A stretch of 64,000 nt of DNA from Verrucomicrobiota bacterium. GTDB lineage: Bacteria > Verrucomicrobiota > Verrucomicrobiia > Limisphaerales > UBA11320. Shown piece after piece: positions 1 through 8,129 of this stretch (within the stretch, counting starts at the first letter, position 1; the number at the start of each line of letters is the position of its first letter). Location: NCBI GenBank assembly GCA_016199985.1, contig JACQFQ010000059.1, forward strand, positions 43,788-107,787, given 5' to 3'. The translations under genes and the position numbers were made by a program. Under the pieces are notes generated by a model. The model made no database searches. It was not told the DNA's origin and was given only the letters and a program-made list of their open reading frames with translations.

Positions 1-106
1 TTGGAAGCAAGTCGAGAACATCCACGCTGAATCTCAGTCTCGCGAGCCCGAGCGCGATGGGAATGAGAAACAACCACCACCATCGCCGGGTCCATCGCGG
101 TTTCAT
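1..106 (-). CDS. RND/MMPL-type exporter, N-terminal fragment (runs off the window)
   Basis: Reading the minus strand from an ATG at 106 gives about 35 residues before the window edge: a basic start (MKPRWTRRWWW), one hydrophobic helix (LFLIPIALGLA), then RLRFSVDVLDLLP. A single N-terminal helix followed by 'RFxxDVLDLLP' is the usual beginning of predicted RND-superfamily (MMPL, COG4258-like) exporters. The ATG overlaps the TGA of the upstream lipoprotein gene (ATGA), so it is translationally coupled to it. With the halogenase-like flavoprotein further upstream this matches the gene neighbourhood of aryl-polyene/xanthomonadin-type clusters, where an MMPL protein moves the lipid product. Only the first helix is visible, so the family call rests on a short motif and the context. 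Confidence 0.5.
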   Translation of the reverse strand, partial: MKPRWTRRWWWLFLIPIALGLARLRFSVDVLDLLP

Positions 107-567
107 CGGAAAAAAGCGCCCTCCAAGAACTCTCCTGTGGAAGGGTTCTCCCACCGCCAGGAGTCACTACCCTTTTGAGAATACTGCCAAGGGCCTTTCG
201 ACATCGTGTCCGCATGCTCCCAAGCAATTTTGAACCAGACGAAACGTGAAGGTGGATTACCGCGACCGCTCCAATGATGCTGCCCATTTCCAAATTCAAT
301 TTGCCATTGCCCATCCATAATCTGTGCTGTCACGAGATCGAATGGCGGTTTTGAAAACTGCACGAAACACTTGCCATTGGCATTTGTTGCGTAAAGCAAT
401 TCGCCCGCGATCTCAACGCGACGGCGCGTGGGTCGCCAAACTGCCTGGCCCTGCCGCGTCTGCCAGCCCGAGTCGGAAAGATTTGTCGGAGGAAGCAAAG
501 AGGCGGTGCGACATCCGGCCAAAAGCAGCGCTATAAGGCCGACACATAGTGGATTTGGAGAATTCAT
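103..567 (-). CDS. small outer-membrane-type lipoprotein of a flavoprotein/MMPL operon
   Basis: 154 residues from the ATG at 567 (a GTG at 585 would add six residues and overlap the upstream stop as GTGA). The N-terminus is a lipoprotein signal: hydrophobic stretch then LLLAGC, placing the lipidated cysteine at residue 19. The mature part is rich in Trp and Gly with short beta-like segments and no recognised catalytic motif. It sits between a halogenase-like flavoprotein and an MMPL-type exporter, with four-base overlaps on both sides. Aryl-polyene clusters carry small lipoproteins (for example DUF3261) in this slot, but I cannot assign this one to that family from the sequence alone. Role in product export or anchoring is inference. 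Confidence 0.7.
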   Translation of the reverse strand: MNSPNPLCVGLIALLLAGCRTASLLPPTNLSDSGWQTRQGQAVWRPTRRRVEIAGELLYATNANGKCFVQFSKPPFDLVTAQIMDGQWQIEFGNGQHHWSGRGNPPSRFVWFKIAWEHADTMSKGPWQYSQKGSDSWRWENPSTGEFLEGAFFR

Positions 568-581
568 CCGTGAGGCTCGGA

Positions 582-1913
582 TCACGAAGGGCTTCGAGAG
601 AGCGAGCGTTCAGCCAAATACCGAATTCTCGGCGCCAATGGCAGAACCGATTGGAGACGGACGAGAAAGAAAAAATATTCCATGCGCCATCGAAGCGACC
701 AGCTCCCCTCCACTTCTCCCGCGAGCACTCCTATCACGGCAGAAAACAAATTTGCATGCTCGCTGGGACGAAGGAAGAGCTCAATGAAAGGAGTGGTGTA
801 AAAATGGTCCACCATTCGCCAGTAGTAGGTCATTCCTCTGCGCACGCGCTTTTCGTATCGAGAGAACGTCTCACGGTTGGACCTGCCCCCGTCCAGAGTC
901 TGTCGAATGGCTTCCGCCGCTAATTTGCCCGACCACATCGCAAGGAAGACTCCCGCGGAAAAGATGGGATCCATGAAACCGGCGGCGTCGCCAACTCGGA
1001 GCAGGCGATCGCCAACAAGCCGACGATTGAAATAACTAAAATCGCTGGTAGTACGAATATCACCGAGGCGTTGGACGTTTTGCATGCGCTCCTTCACCGA
1101 AGGGCTAATAGCGACATGCTTTTCGAAGATTTCCAGGGGCGACCCTTTCTCCTGAGCGAACTCGTCTTTATCCATGACGAGACCCACACTGGTCTTTTCC
1201 GCGGAAATGGGGATGATCCAGAACCATTTGTTCACGAGGCGCGCGATGATGATGTCGTTGTGTGTCTCGCCTTCGGGGCGCAAAACACCTTTAAAGTGGG
1301 CGAAAACCGCGAGCTTTTTGTGCCGGGGATGCATGACCCGGAGGCCTTCTTGGTTCCCTGTCAGGTTGCCCCGCCCACTCGCGTCAATGAGGAAGGACGC
1401 TCGAAGCGTTTGAGCGCGCGATTCTGGGTCGCTCACCTCGAGCGTGATTCCGGCATCATCCGTGGAAAAGCTCCGAACCGTCCACCCTTCACGGACTTCC
1501 GCGCCAGAATTACGAGCGTGTTTGAGAAGCACATGATCAAAAACGGCTCGCTCCACCTGAATCGCCTCAGGTTCTCGATTGTACTTGCCCGCACGGAATG
1601 AAAACCTCGTTCCTAGCGCGCCATTAGCCAGTTCAAATCGAGCCCCCAATTTTCTAGGAAACCCTGCGGCTTCCAAATCGGGCAAAACGCCCATCTCTCG
1701 AAAAATGCTCATATTGCGGGGCAATAACGACTCTCCAATATGAAACCGCGGAAAAACTTCTTTCTCGAGAACAAGAACCCGCTTTCCCGCTTGGGCAAGA
1801 AACGTCGCAGCACTGCTTCCCCCCGGCCCCGCTCCAATGATAATCGCGTCGTAAGGGTTTTCAGATACCGATTTCACACGCCCCACCTTGCGAGGAAGCG
1901 CGCGTATCCGCAA
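582..1913 (-). CDS. FAD-dependent oxidoreductase, tryptophan-halogenase-like
   Basis: About 443 residues (a start near residue 13-15 is also possible because the Rossmann fold begins only at residue 21). Seen: FAD dinucleotide motif GAGPGG at 27-32, 'FHIGESLLP' at 57-65, 'WFWIIP' at 230-235 matching the WxWxIP motif of flavin-dependent halogenases, and the second FAD motif GDAAGFMDP at 308-316. These place it in the halogenase / geranylgeranyl-reductase-like flavoprotein group. Whether it halogenates is uncertain: WxWxIP is present, but many members of this subgroup in aryl-polyene and flexirubin-type clusters have no proven halogenase activity. It is the first visible gene of a coupled minus-strand unit with a lipoprotein and an MMPL-like exporter, which supports a role in a secreted secondary metabolite or pigment. 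Confidence 0.8.
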   Translation of the reverse strand: MRIRALPRKVGRVKSVSENPYDAIIIGAGPGGSSAATFLAQAGKRVLVLEKEVFPRFHIGESLLPRNMSIFREMGVLPDLEAAGFPRKLGARFELANGALGTRFSFRAGKYNREPEAIQVERAVFDHVLLKHARNSGAEVREGWTVRSFSTDDAGITLEVSDPESRAQTLRASFLIDASGRGNLTGNQEGLRVMHPRHKKLAVFAHFKGVLRPEGETHNDIIIARLVNKWFWIIPISAEKTSVGLVMDKDEFAQEKGSPLEIFEKHVAISPSVKERMQNVQRLGDIRTTSDFSYFNRRLVGDRLLRVGDAAGFMDPIFSAGVFLAMWSGKLAAEAIRQTLDGGRSNRETFSRYEKRVRRGMTYYWRMVDHFYTTPFIELFLRPSEHANLFSAVIGVLAGEVEGSWSLRWRMEYFFFLVRLQSVLPLAPRIRYLAERSLSRSPS

Positions 1914-2098
1914 GCCTCGGAAACTGAGAATGAGAGCAAAGAGAATTTTGAGTAAGTTGAAGTCCGCCCTGATTCCGGATTTACCACACAGCGAATGGGG
2001 AATGGTCGCCTGGGCCAGTCAGAGTGGGAGTTGGCGCGGGGGTGTTGGCACAGTGGCCCAAGCAGGCCTTCGAGTGACCAGCACGTCTCCATGGAATT

Positions 2099-2914
2099 TC
2101 AGACCGAGCGGAGGGTTTCCATGGCGGCTTGAACCGCGATGGCCAGGGCCTCGGCGCGCAGGTCCAGCGGGAAGTCGGAAGGGGCCTCGAGCGTGTAGTT
2201 GTGGCGGGTCTTGTTCTCGATCAGCCAGAGGGCCTCTGGCCACTCAGAACGCTCGGGGATGCGGCCCACAAAGCGGATCATTCCTCCGCTCGCGGGACGG
2301 CCGTCGATCTCGGCCGCCACCTCGATGGGGCAGTTCTTGGCCACGGCGCGGACCATCGCCTCCGCGATGCTCGGCTGCGAGTCGGGGTTCAGCTCGTAGA
2401 TGTAGAAGCCGCCGGATTCCCAGTCCTCGTGCAGCAGCAGCGCGAGATCGAACGCCGGTTGCTCCTTCAGCCACGCGATGTGGGATCGCACCCTGGAGGT
2501 CCGGAGCGTCTTGTAGTCGCGATTGAGATCGACGCCGTCCTCGTCCTCCCGGGTGGACTTCTCGAACCCGCCGGGATTCAGGCACGGCACCAACCAGCAG
2601 TTCACTGACTCGGGCCACCGGTCATCGACCAGCAATCGCACGATCGCCCTGAGGCCCGCGGGTTCATCCCCGTGAATGCCGGCGGAGATGTAGACATTTC
2701 GAGCGGCGCCTGCGCGCGTGCGTCGATACGCCGGGAGATAGGCGTCGGGAGGAGTGTTCAGCGGGGTGACTTCCCAGCCGCGACGTTGGGCTTCGTGGTC
2801 GATCTGCGCGAGCGTCGACCACACATCGATGCGCTCGCCATGGTAGCCGCCACGGTTGAGCCCTCGCTTTCGCGGATCGAGCGGTCCCTTTCCGGATGAC
2901 TCAACGGCGCTCAC
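2099..2914 (-). CDS. M14-family zinc carboxypeptidase / amidase-like protein
   Basis: 271 residues, no signal peptide. The zinc site of M14 peptidases is visible: HGDEP (HxxE, first His and Glu ligands, about residues 80-84), 'NPGGFEKS...DGVDLNRDY' with the substrate-binding Arg/Asn region, a later His in 'LLLHEDW', and a C-terminal 'YTLEAPS' that supplies the catalytic Glu. The layout resembles MpaA (murein peptide amidase) and succinylglutamate desuccinylase-like members, so a cytoplasmic amidase or carboxypeptidase acting on small peptides is likely. It starts 6 bases after the bioB stop, so the two are probably co-transcribed. No functional link between biotin synthesis and this peptidase is evident; the pairing may be simple operon packing. 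Confidence 0.8.
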   Translation of the reverse strand: MSAVESSGKGPLDPRKRGLNRGGYHGERIDVWSTLAQIDHEAQRRGWEVTPLNTPPDAYLPAYRRTRAGAARNVYISAGIHGDEPAGLRAIVRLLVDDRWPESVNCWLVPCLNPGGFEKSTREDEDGVDLNRDYKTLRTSRVRSHIAWLKEQPAFDLALLLHEDWESGGFYIYELNPDSQPSIAEAMVRAVAKNCPIEVAAEIDGRPASGGMIRFVGRIPERSEWPEALWLIENKTRHNYTLEAPSDFPLDLRAEALAIAVQAAMETLRSV

Positions 2915-2920
2915 GGCCGA

Positions 2921-4012
2921 TCAGACCACCGCCGGCTCTCGGGCGGCGGCGGGTGGACATGACCCAATGGGCGCCGACTGGTCCGCGAAACCGTGGTTGT
3001 CCCAGTCGGGGTCCAATCCGAGATCGCGCAGCATCTGCAGATCCTTCTCGATGGGCTGATTCAGGGTGGTCAGGTAATTGCCCACCATCAGCGCGCTCGC
3101 GCCCGCCAGGAACACCATGCTCTGTAAATCGCGCAGGTTCACTGTACGTCCGCCGGCGACCATGATCTCCTGTCGCGGCAGGATGAAACGGAAGCACGCG
3201 ATGGTCTGCAGGATCTCCATCGGAGGCAGCGGCGTCACATTCTCGAACGGTGTCCCTGGAATCGGATTGAGGATGTTGACGGGAACCACATTCGCCCCGA
3301 TTTCGCGAAGCGTGAAGGCCATGTCCAGGCGATCCTCCCAGGTCTCCCCCATGCCAATGATTCCTCCGGAGCAGATCTTGATGCCGGCCGACTTGAGATG
3401 CTGGATGGTCTGCAGGCGGTCCTCAAAGGTGTGGGTGGTGCAGTGTTTGGGGAAGAACCGGCGCGAGCTCTCGAGGTTGTGGCCATAGCATTCCAGCCCA
3501 GCCTCCTTGAGGCGCTCCGCGACCCGCGGGCTCTTGATGATGCCCAGGGACGCGTCCGGACGCGCCTTGCCCGATTGAGCCATCTCGCGAATGCGGTCGC
3601 ACACCTCGTCGAGCATCGGCCCTTCCTGCAATCCTTTCCACGCCGCCACCAATCCCACCGCGGTGACGCCATGGCGCTGCGCCTCCTCCGCGGCGTTCTG
3701 CACCGGCTCGGGATCAATGAATCCGTATTTGGGGGAACCGGTTTGATAGAACGAGGATTGAGAGCAGAAGCTGCAGTTTTCCGAGCAGCCTCCCGCCTTC
3801 GCGTTCACAATCGAACAGAGATGGACCTTGTTGCCCTTGAAATGCTCCCGGATTCGATTGGCCCAGGAAAGCAGATCGAAGATGTCGGCGGGCTGGTTCA
3901 GCTGAAAGAGGAACGCGGCCTCTTCCCGGCTCACGCTCCCGCCCTCGATAACCCGCTGGCCCAGTTCCGCCAACCGCTGCCGCGGAAGGGCGTCAAGTGA
4001 TCTCACAGACAT
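2921..4012 (-). CDS. bioB: biotin synthase
   Basis: Radical-SAM enzyme that inserts sulfur into dethiobiotin, the last step of biotin synthesis. From the ATG at 4012 the product is 363 residues, close to the usual 320-370; an upstream in-frame start at 4081 would add 23 basic residues that do not look like part of the family. The radical-SAM cysteines are in 'GGCSENCSFCSQS' (C76, C80, C83 in this numbering), followed by family motifs such as 'GGIIGMGETWEDR' and 'PIPGTPFE'. The other bio genes are not in this window. The M14 peptidase gene follows after 6 bases. No promoter was picked out in the 100 bases upstream. Confidence 0.95.
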   Translation of the reverse strand: MSVRSLDALPRQRLAELGQRVIEGGSVSREEAAFLFQLNQPADIFDLLSWANRIREHFKGNKVHLCSIVNAKAGGCSENCSFCSQSSFYQTGSPKYGFIDPEPVQNAAEEAQRHGVTAVGLVAAWKGLQEGPMLDEVCDRIREMAQSGKARPDASLGIIKSPRVAERLKEAGLECYGHNLESSRRFFPKHCTTHTFEDRLQTIQHLKSAGIKICSGGIIGMGETWEDRLDMAFTLREIGANVVPVNILNPIPGTPFENVTPLPPMEILQTIACFRFILPRQEIMVAGGRTVNLRDLQSMVFLAGASALMVGNYLTTLNQPIEKDLQMLRDLGLDPDWDNHGFADQSAPIGSCPPAAAREPAVV

Positions 4013-4114
4013 GGTTGACAGCCTACGCGAGGACGTCCGAGAGGCAAGCGCAGGTTTTTGTCGAAGGGCGTTCCTTCGCAAGTGACGCGTTCGGTTTCGT
4101 GGCTCAGCAGCGCG

Positions 4115-5068
4115 TTAGACGAGCAGTGTGTCGTAGGTGTAGGTGGCGGTCATGTTGAGCACCGCGGCGGGTTGAGTGGGCGGAGAGATCAGGGATGAGA
4201 GATCATCGTGGAGTCGATGGCCTTTGAGGTCGATTGAGGCGTTGTCCAAGGGAACGTAGGTGCGTCCGTTTTTGTTCATCCATGCTTCCCAGATACGGTC
4301 GACATTGCAGTGGTTCAGAAAGAACACCGGGTCATTGGGCGATGTCGGAGGCAGCATGTCACCGCCCACCCAAACGTGAACGCGGTTGTGCATGACTACT
4401 GGGTTTTGGGCCCAGCCTTCCAGGAAGTTCCGGAATCCTCCAGAGCTGCGATCCCATGGGGGTAGATCGTATGGGGTCGTTTTCAACGCGGTCGAAGTGT
4501 CGCTCCTCCTCGGCAACGTCGTCGCCCCTGCGCCGATAGCCCTTCTGAGGCCTCGATTCACCTGGCGCAATTGGTTGGAGGAGTCCGCGTCGATCCGCAC
4601 ACGAAACGACTGGGGATTCGATGCTTTGAAAACAAAGGGGCCCTTGCTGATCGGGCTTCCTGTGTTTCCCATGCAGTCCGCGGCCCAGATCTTGGACTTC
4701 TTCTGCTTGGAAGGGGTCAGGTCGCCGTCCGCGGCCCAGTCCCAATAGGGGAGGCCGAAGGCGGGATCCTGCAGCGCTCGTTGCAGGTTCAGTTCGAGTT
4801 GGCGCAGCATGAACCGGTGCCAAGCGGGGAACACGGGTCCGCTATGCGCCGCGTTGCGTTCGTTTTGGGAAGTCGGCGTCATCGTCATCATCGCGACTTG
4901 GTGCCACACGACGAACAGGTCATAGGTGCTGATCGGATTCGACGGGCCCGGTATCCCGAGCGATTGGGTCGTTGAAGTCGTGAATTCATTCTTCAGCAGG
5001 TTGACTCCTTGCGCGTACTTCTGCCGAGCCACCGCGTCCTTTAAGATATTGGGTCGGATAATAGCCAT
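4115..5068 (-). CDS. tyrosinase-family type 3 copper oxidase
   Basis: 317 residues, no signal peptide. Both copper sites can be read. CuA: H56 (in VWHQV), H75 (AAHSGP) and H84 (PAWHRF). CuB: H227 and H231 (MHNRVHVWVGG) and H253 (FFLNHCNVDRIW). These are the signatures of tyrosinase/catechol oxidase, which oxidise phenols to quinones with O2. The absence of an export signal suggests cytoplasmic synthesis or export with a partner, as in Streptomyces where the caddie protein carries the Tat signal. Here the gene just upstream (18-base gap) encodes a small His/Met-rich protein that could play the copper-loading part, though it too lacks a signal. Substrate is unknown; melanin-type pigment formation or phenol detoxification are both possible. 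Confidence 0.92.
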   Translation of the reverse strand: MAIIRPNILKDAVARQKYAQGVNLLKNEFTTSTTQSLGIPGPSNPISTYDLFVVWHQVAMMTMTPTSQNERNAAHSGPVFPAWHRFMLRQLELNLQRALQDPAFGLPYWDWAADGDLTPSKQKKSKIWAADCMGNTGSPISKGPFVFKASNPQSFRVRIDADSSNQLRQVNRGLRRAIGAGATTLPRRSDTSTALKTTPYDLPPWDRSSGGFRNFLEGWAQNPVVMHNRVHVWVGGDMLPPTSPNDPVFFLNHCNVDRIWEAWMNKNGRTYVPLDNASIDLKGHRLHDDLSSLISPPTQPAAVLNMTATYTYDTLLV

Positions 5069-5086
5069 AGATCCTCCTAGCAGGGG

Positions 5087-5509
5087 TCATCGGGTCTGTT
5101 TCGCGCGTCGCTTCATCATGCCGGGCATCCCGGACATCCCGTTTGTCCTCCCCGAAGTCTTCCCGCCGCCGGAACGCTTCTTTTTGAAGTCATCCGGGAA
5201 GACATCAATCACGGTTCGGATCAGGTCCAAAGCGGAGCTGAACTTCATGTTCGGAACGCCGTGATAGTGCACTTCGCCGCTGTTCGATACGCCTATTGCT
5301 CCCATGAAGGGGCGGCCGTCGATATCCACACGATAAGTGGTTCGCACGACTATGCTATGCCCCTTGTAGTCGGTCTCGCGAACAGTCTCGGCCCCGGCGC
5401 CGCCCCTCATCTTCATCTTCAGGCAGGCCCGCGCTTTGCTAGCGTTTCGTTGGACGTAGTGAGCGATCGACTCAGGCGTCGGTCGTTCGAGGTCTTTCTT
5501 GTGTTTCAT
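5087..5509 (-). CDS. small His/Met-rich protein upstream of tyrosinase, candidate copper partner
   Basis: 140 residues, not recognised as a named family. The N-terminal half is basic with a single cysteine (C29); the middle holds a compact beta-like stretch (residues 45-75) and 'EVHYHGVPN' with two histidines at 81 and 83; the tail is Lys/Arg/Gly-rich and ends with a methionine cluster (GMSGMPGMM, 124-132). Methionine clusters and HxH pairs are typical Cu(I)/Cu(II) ligands. It is the first gene of a two-gene unit with tyrosinase and lies 18 bases upstream of it. A copper chaperone or 'caddie' role is inferred from composition and position only. No similarity to Streptomyces MelC1 is claimed. 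Confidence 0.7.
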   Translation of the reverse strand: MKHKKDLERPTPESIAHYVQRNASKARACLKMKMRGGAGAETVRETDYKGHSIVVRTTYRVDIDGRPFMGAIGVSNSGEVHYHGVPNMKFSSALDLIRTVIDVFPDDFKKKRSGGGKTSGRTNGMSGMPGMMKRRAKQTR

Positions 5510-5727
5510 GGCGAATGGCCTTGGGTGGTTGTTAGTGAGCGTCTCCGGGCGAGAGGAACTCTGGGCTCACCGCGGGCTTTGTAAACGAGGAAGTGGAGAC
5601 ATGTCAGGCGATGTTCGAACGATCCGGACGAGCTCGATGTCCGCGGAGTCCTTTCTTCTGGGCTGGCGCTGGATCCGGGAAGTTGTTATCGCATCCGCGC
5701 GACAGAAACAGACAACGAACCTCTGCG

Positions 5728-7182
5728 ATGCCATCAACACCTCGACCCGGCCTCGACCCGGCGCTTCTCGACGAGTTTCGTCGGATCGTGGGCGACGCTT
5801 ATGTCATCGCCGGAAGGCAGGAGCTGCTCGTCTACGAGTGCGGCGCCTATACGCTGGAGCGCAACCTTCCGCATGTGGTGGTGCTTCCGGCCAGCACCGA
5901 GGAGGTCGCCGCTGTGGCGCGTGTTTGCGCCCGAGAAGGGCTGCCGATCATTCCTCGCGGCGCGGGAACCAGCCTGAGCGGAACCGTCCTGGCCGTCGAA
6001 GGAGGGGTGATGATCGCTCTCACCCGGATGACGCGATTGGTTTCGATCGATGTTCGCAACCGTCGCGCCCTCGTCGAAGCCGGGTGCGTCAACGCTTGGG
6101 TCACGCAGGCCGTCAAAGGCCACGGTCTGCTCTACGCCCCGGATCCCTCCAGCCAGACGGCGTGCACCATCGGCGGCAACGTGGGCACGAACTCCGGCGG
6201 GCCGCACACATTGAAGTACGGCGTTACCACCCACCATGTCCTGGGATACGAGCTCGTGCTCCCCAGCGGCGAGGTGACCTGGCTGGGCACGACCTGGGAA
6301 GGCGGCGAGGATGTGGACGGGCTCGATCTTCGCGGAGCCGCGATCGGAACCGAGGGCATGTTCGGGATCGTCACCCGGGTTTTGGTTCGCCTGATTCGCG
6401 CGCCGCAGGCTTACAAGACGCTGCTCGGCGTTTTCGAAACCGTGGAGGACGCCAGCCAGGCGGTGAGCGACATCATTCGCGCGGGGATTGTTCCGGCGGC
6501 GCTTGAGATGATGGACCAGCTCATCACCCAAGCGGTCGAGCAGGCCTACAAGTTCGGATTCCCCATGGACGCCGGCGCGGTGCTGATCGTGGAACTGGAC
6601 GGCTTGGCTCCGGGGCTGGAGCGGCAGGCGCAATCGGTGACGGAGATCTGCCGGCGACGCCGGGCGCGCGAGGTGCGGCTGGCCCAGACCGAACAGCAAC
6701 GGGCCGAACTTTGGAAGAGCCGCAAACGCGCGTTCGGCGCCATCGGACGGCTCAGCCCGAACTTTATCACGCAGGACGGCGTCGTGCCCCGCAGCAAGCT
6801 GACGGAGATGATGCGCTTCATCGAGGAATGCAGCCGCCGGCACGGCCTCCGGATCCCCAATGTGTTTCACGCCGGCGATGGGAATTTGCATCCCCTCGTC
6901 CTGTACGATGAACGCGATCCGGAGCAAGTGAGGAAGGCGCTGCTGATCAGCGATGAGATCCTGACGCAATGCATCGCTCTCGGCGGGAGCGTGACGGGCG
7001 AGCATGGCATCGGGACGGAGAAAATGGATTTCATGGCGAAGCAGTTCTCGAAGGACGACCTGGAAGCCATGAAACAGTTGCGCGCCGTGTTCGATCCGCA
7101 GACAAGATGCAATCCGCACAAGATGTTTCCCGGATCGAAGAAGTGCGGCGACTTCCACCCCAAGAAGCAGGCGGCGGCATGA
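5728..7182 (+). CDS. glcD: glycolate oxidase FAD subunit GlcD
   Basis: 484 residues from the ATG at 5728; an upstream in-frame start at 5593 would add 45 residues without family features. The protein is an FAD-linked (PCMH-type) oxidase: 'IIPRGAGTSLSGTVLAVEGG' region for FAD, 'GGNVGTNSGGPHTLKYGVT' and 'GTEGMFGIVTRV', then the C-terminal FAD-oxidase domain with 'NVFHAGDGNLHP' and 'GEHGIGTEK'. It oxidises glycolate (or D-lactate) to glyoxylate together with GlcE and GlcF. It is the first gene of glcDEF, with its TGA overlapping the glcE ATG. It diverges from the tyrosinase unit, so the 5510-5727 interval must hold both promoters. Confidence 0.94.
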   Translation: MPSTPRPGLDPALLDEFRRIVGDAYVIAGRQELLVYECGAYTLERNLPHVVVLPASTEEVAAVARVCAREGLPIIPRGAGTSLSGTVLAVEGGVMIALTRMTRLVSIDVRNRRALVEAGCVNAWVTQAVKGHGLLYAPDPSSQTACTIGGNVGTNSGGPHTLKYGVTTHHVLGYELVLPSGEVTWLGTTWEGGEDVDGLDLRGAAIGTEGMFGIVTRVLVRLIRAPQAYKTLLGVFETVEDASQAVSDIIRAGIVPAALEMMDQLITQAVEQAYKFGFPMDAGAVLIVELDGLAPGLERQAQSVTEICRRRRAREVRLAQTEQQRAELWKSRKRAFGAIGRLSPNFITQDGVVPRSKLTEMMRFIEECSRRHGLRIPNVFHAGDGNLHPLVLYDERDPEQVRKALLISDEILTQCIALGGSVTGEHGIGTEKMDFMAKQFSKDDLEAMKQLRAVFDPQTRCNPHKMFPGSKKCGDFHPKKQAAA

Positions 7183-8129
7183 TCGCCTTCCGTCCCGCCA
7201 CAATCCAGGGGATGGGCGAGCGCATGCGATCGGCCCACAGCGCGGGGCAGCCCGTCGGCTTGCTCGACCTGAGCCGGCTCGATCGCGTCATCCAGCATGT
7301 GCCCGAGGACATGACGGTTCGGGTCGAGGCGGGCGTTTCCTTCGGCGCCCTTCAACGAACCCTCGCCGCCCACGGACAATGGATTCCCGTGGATCCGTTC
7401 GACGCCGACCGGCTGACGGTCGAGGAAATGCTCGCGAACGATGTCAGCGGTCCGCGTCGGTGCGGATTTGGCCCGGCGCGGGACCATGTCATCGGAATGC
7501 AGGTGGTGGTGGGCGACGGACGGCTCATCAAGTCGGGCGGCCAGGTTGTCAAGAATGTCGCGGGATACGACTTGATGAAGCTATTCATCGGGGCCCGCCG
7601 CAGCCTGGGGATCATCGTTGAAGCGAGCTTCAAACTCCTTCCCCTTCCTGAGATCGAATCGATCTTCTCGGCCGAGACCTCCAGCGTCGATGAGGCGAGC
7701 GCGTTGCTGGAGGCTGTCCATGCCTCCGCCCTCACGCCCATCATCCTCGACGCGCACGGCGCCGGAAGAGACAAGGGCCCGACCTTGGTTGTCGGCATCG
7801 CGGGGAGTCGCGAGGACACGGCGTGGCAGACCGATGAGCTGCGCCGGTTGGGTCCGTTCCTGGCGAGCGACCTTCGATATGAATCCGAGTTCTGGTCCAC
7901 GGTCTCGCGGGATCGCCTCGCGCGAGTGTCGGTGCGGCCCTCCGAGACGATGGACGCGATTCGCCAAACGGCCGGCGTTCGATATGTTGCCCGCGCGGGA
8001 AACGGGATGATCTATTTCGAAGGCGGCCAGCCTCGCGCGAAAACCACGGACCCTGTCTTGGCGGCGTTGTCAGCCCGCGTCAAGCAGACCTACGACCCGC
8101 GTGGAATCCTTCCCGCATTGCCCGCATGA
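7179..8129 (+). CDS. glcE: glycolate oxidase FAD-binding subunit GlcE
   Basis: 316 residues from the ATG at 7179, which overlaps the glcD stop (ATGA). This is the short FAD-binding partner of GlcD: N-terminal 'PEDMTVRVEAGVSFGALQRTL', 'DVSGPRRCGFGPARDHVIGMQVV' and 'SGGQVVKNVAGYDLMKLFIGARRSLGII', which are the typical GlcE FAD-domain motifs. The C-terminal part is shorter and less conserved, as usual for GlcE. It ends with an ATGA overlap into glcF, so the three subunits are made in coupled fashion. The complex is thought to hand electrons to the membrane quinone pool through GlcF. Confidence 0.93.
   Translation: MIAFRPATIQGMGERMRSAHSAGQPVGLLDLSRLDRVIQHVPEDMTVRVEAGVSFGALQRTLAAHGQWIPVDPFDADRLTVEEMLANDVSGPRRCGFGPARDHVIGMQVVVGDGRLIKSGGQVVKNVAGYDLMKLFIGARRSLGIIVEASFKLLPLPEIESIFSAETSSVDEASALLEAVHASALTPIILDAHGAGRDKGPTLVVGIAGSREDTAWQTDELRRLGPFLASDLRYESEFWSTVSRDRLARVSVRPSETMDAIRQTAGVRYVARAGNGMIYFEGGQPRAKTTDPVLAALSARVKQTYDPRGILPALPA

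Noticed and set aside
5734..7203. 489-codon minus-strand frame
   Set aside because: Antisense of glcD.
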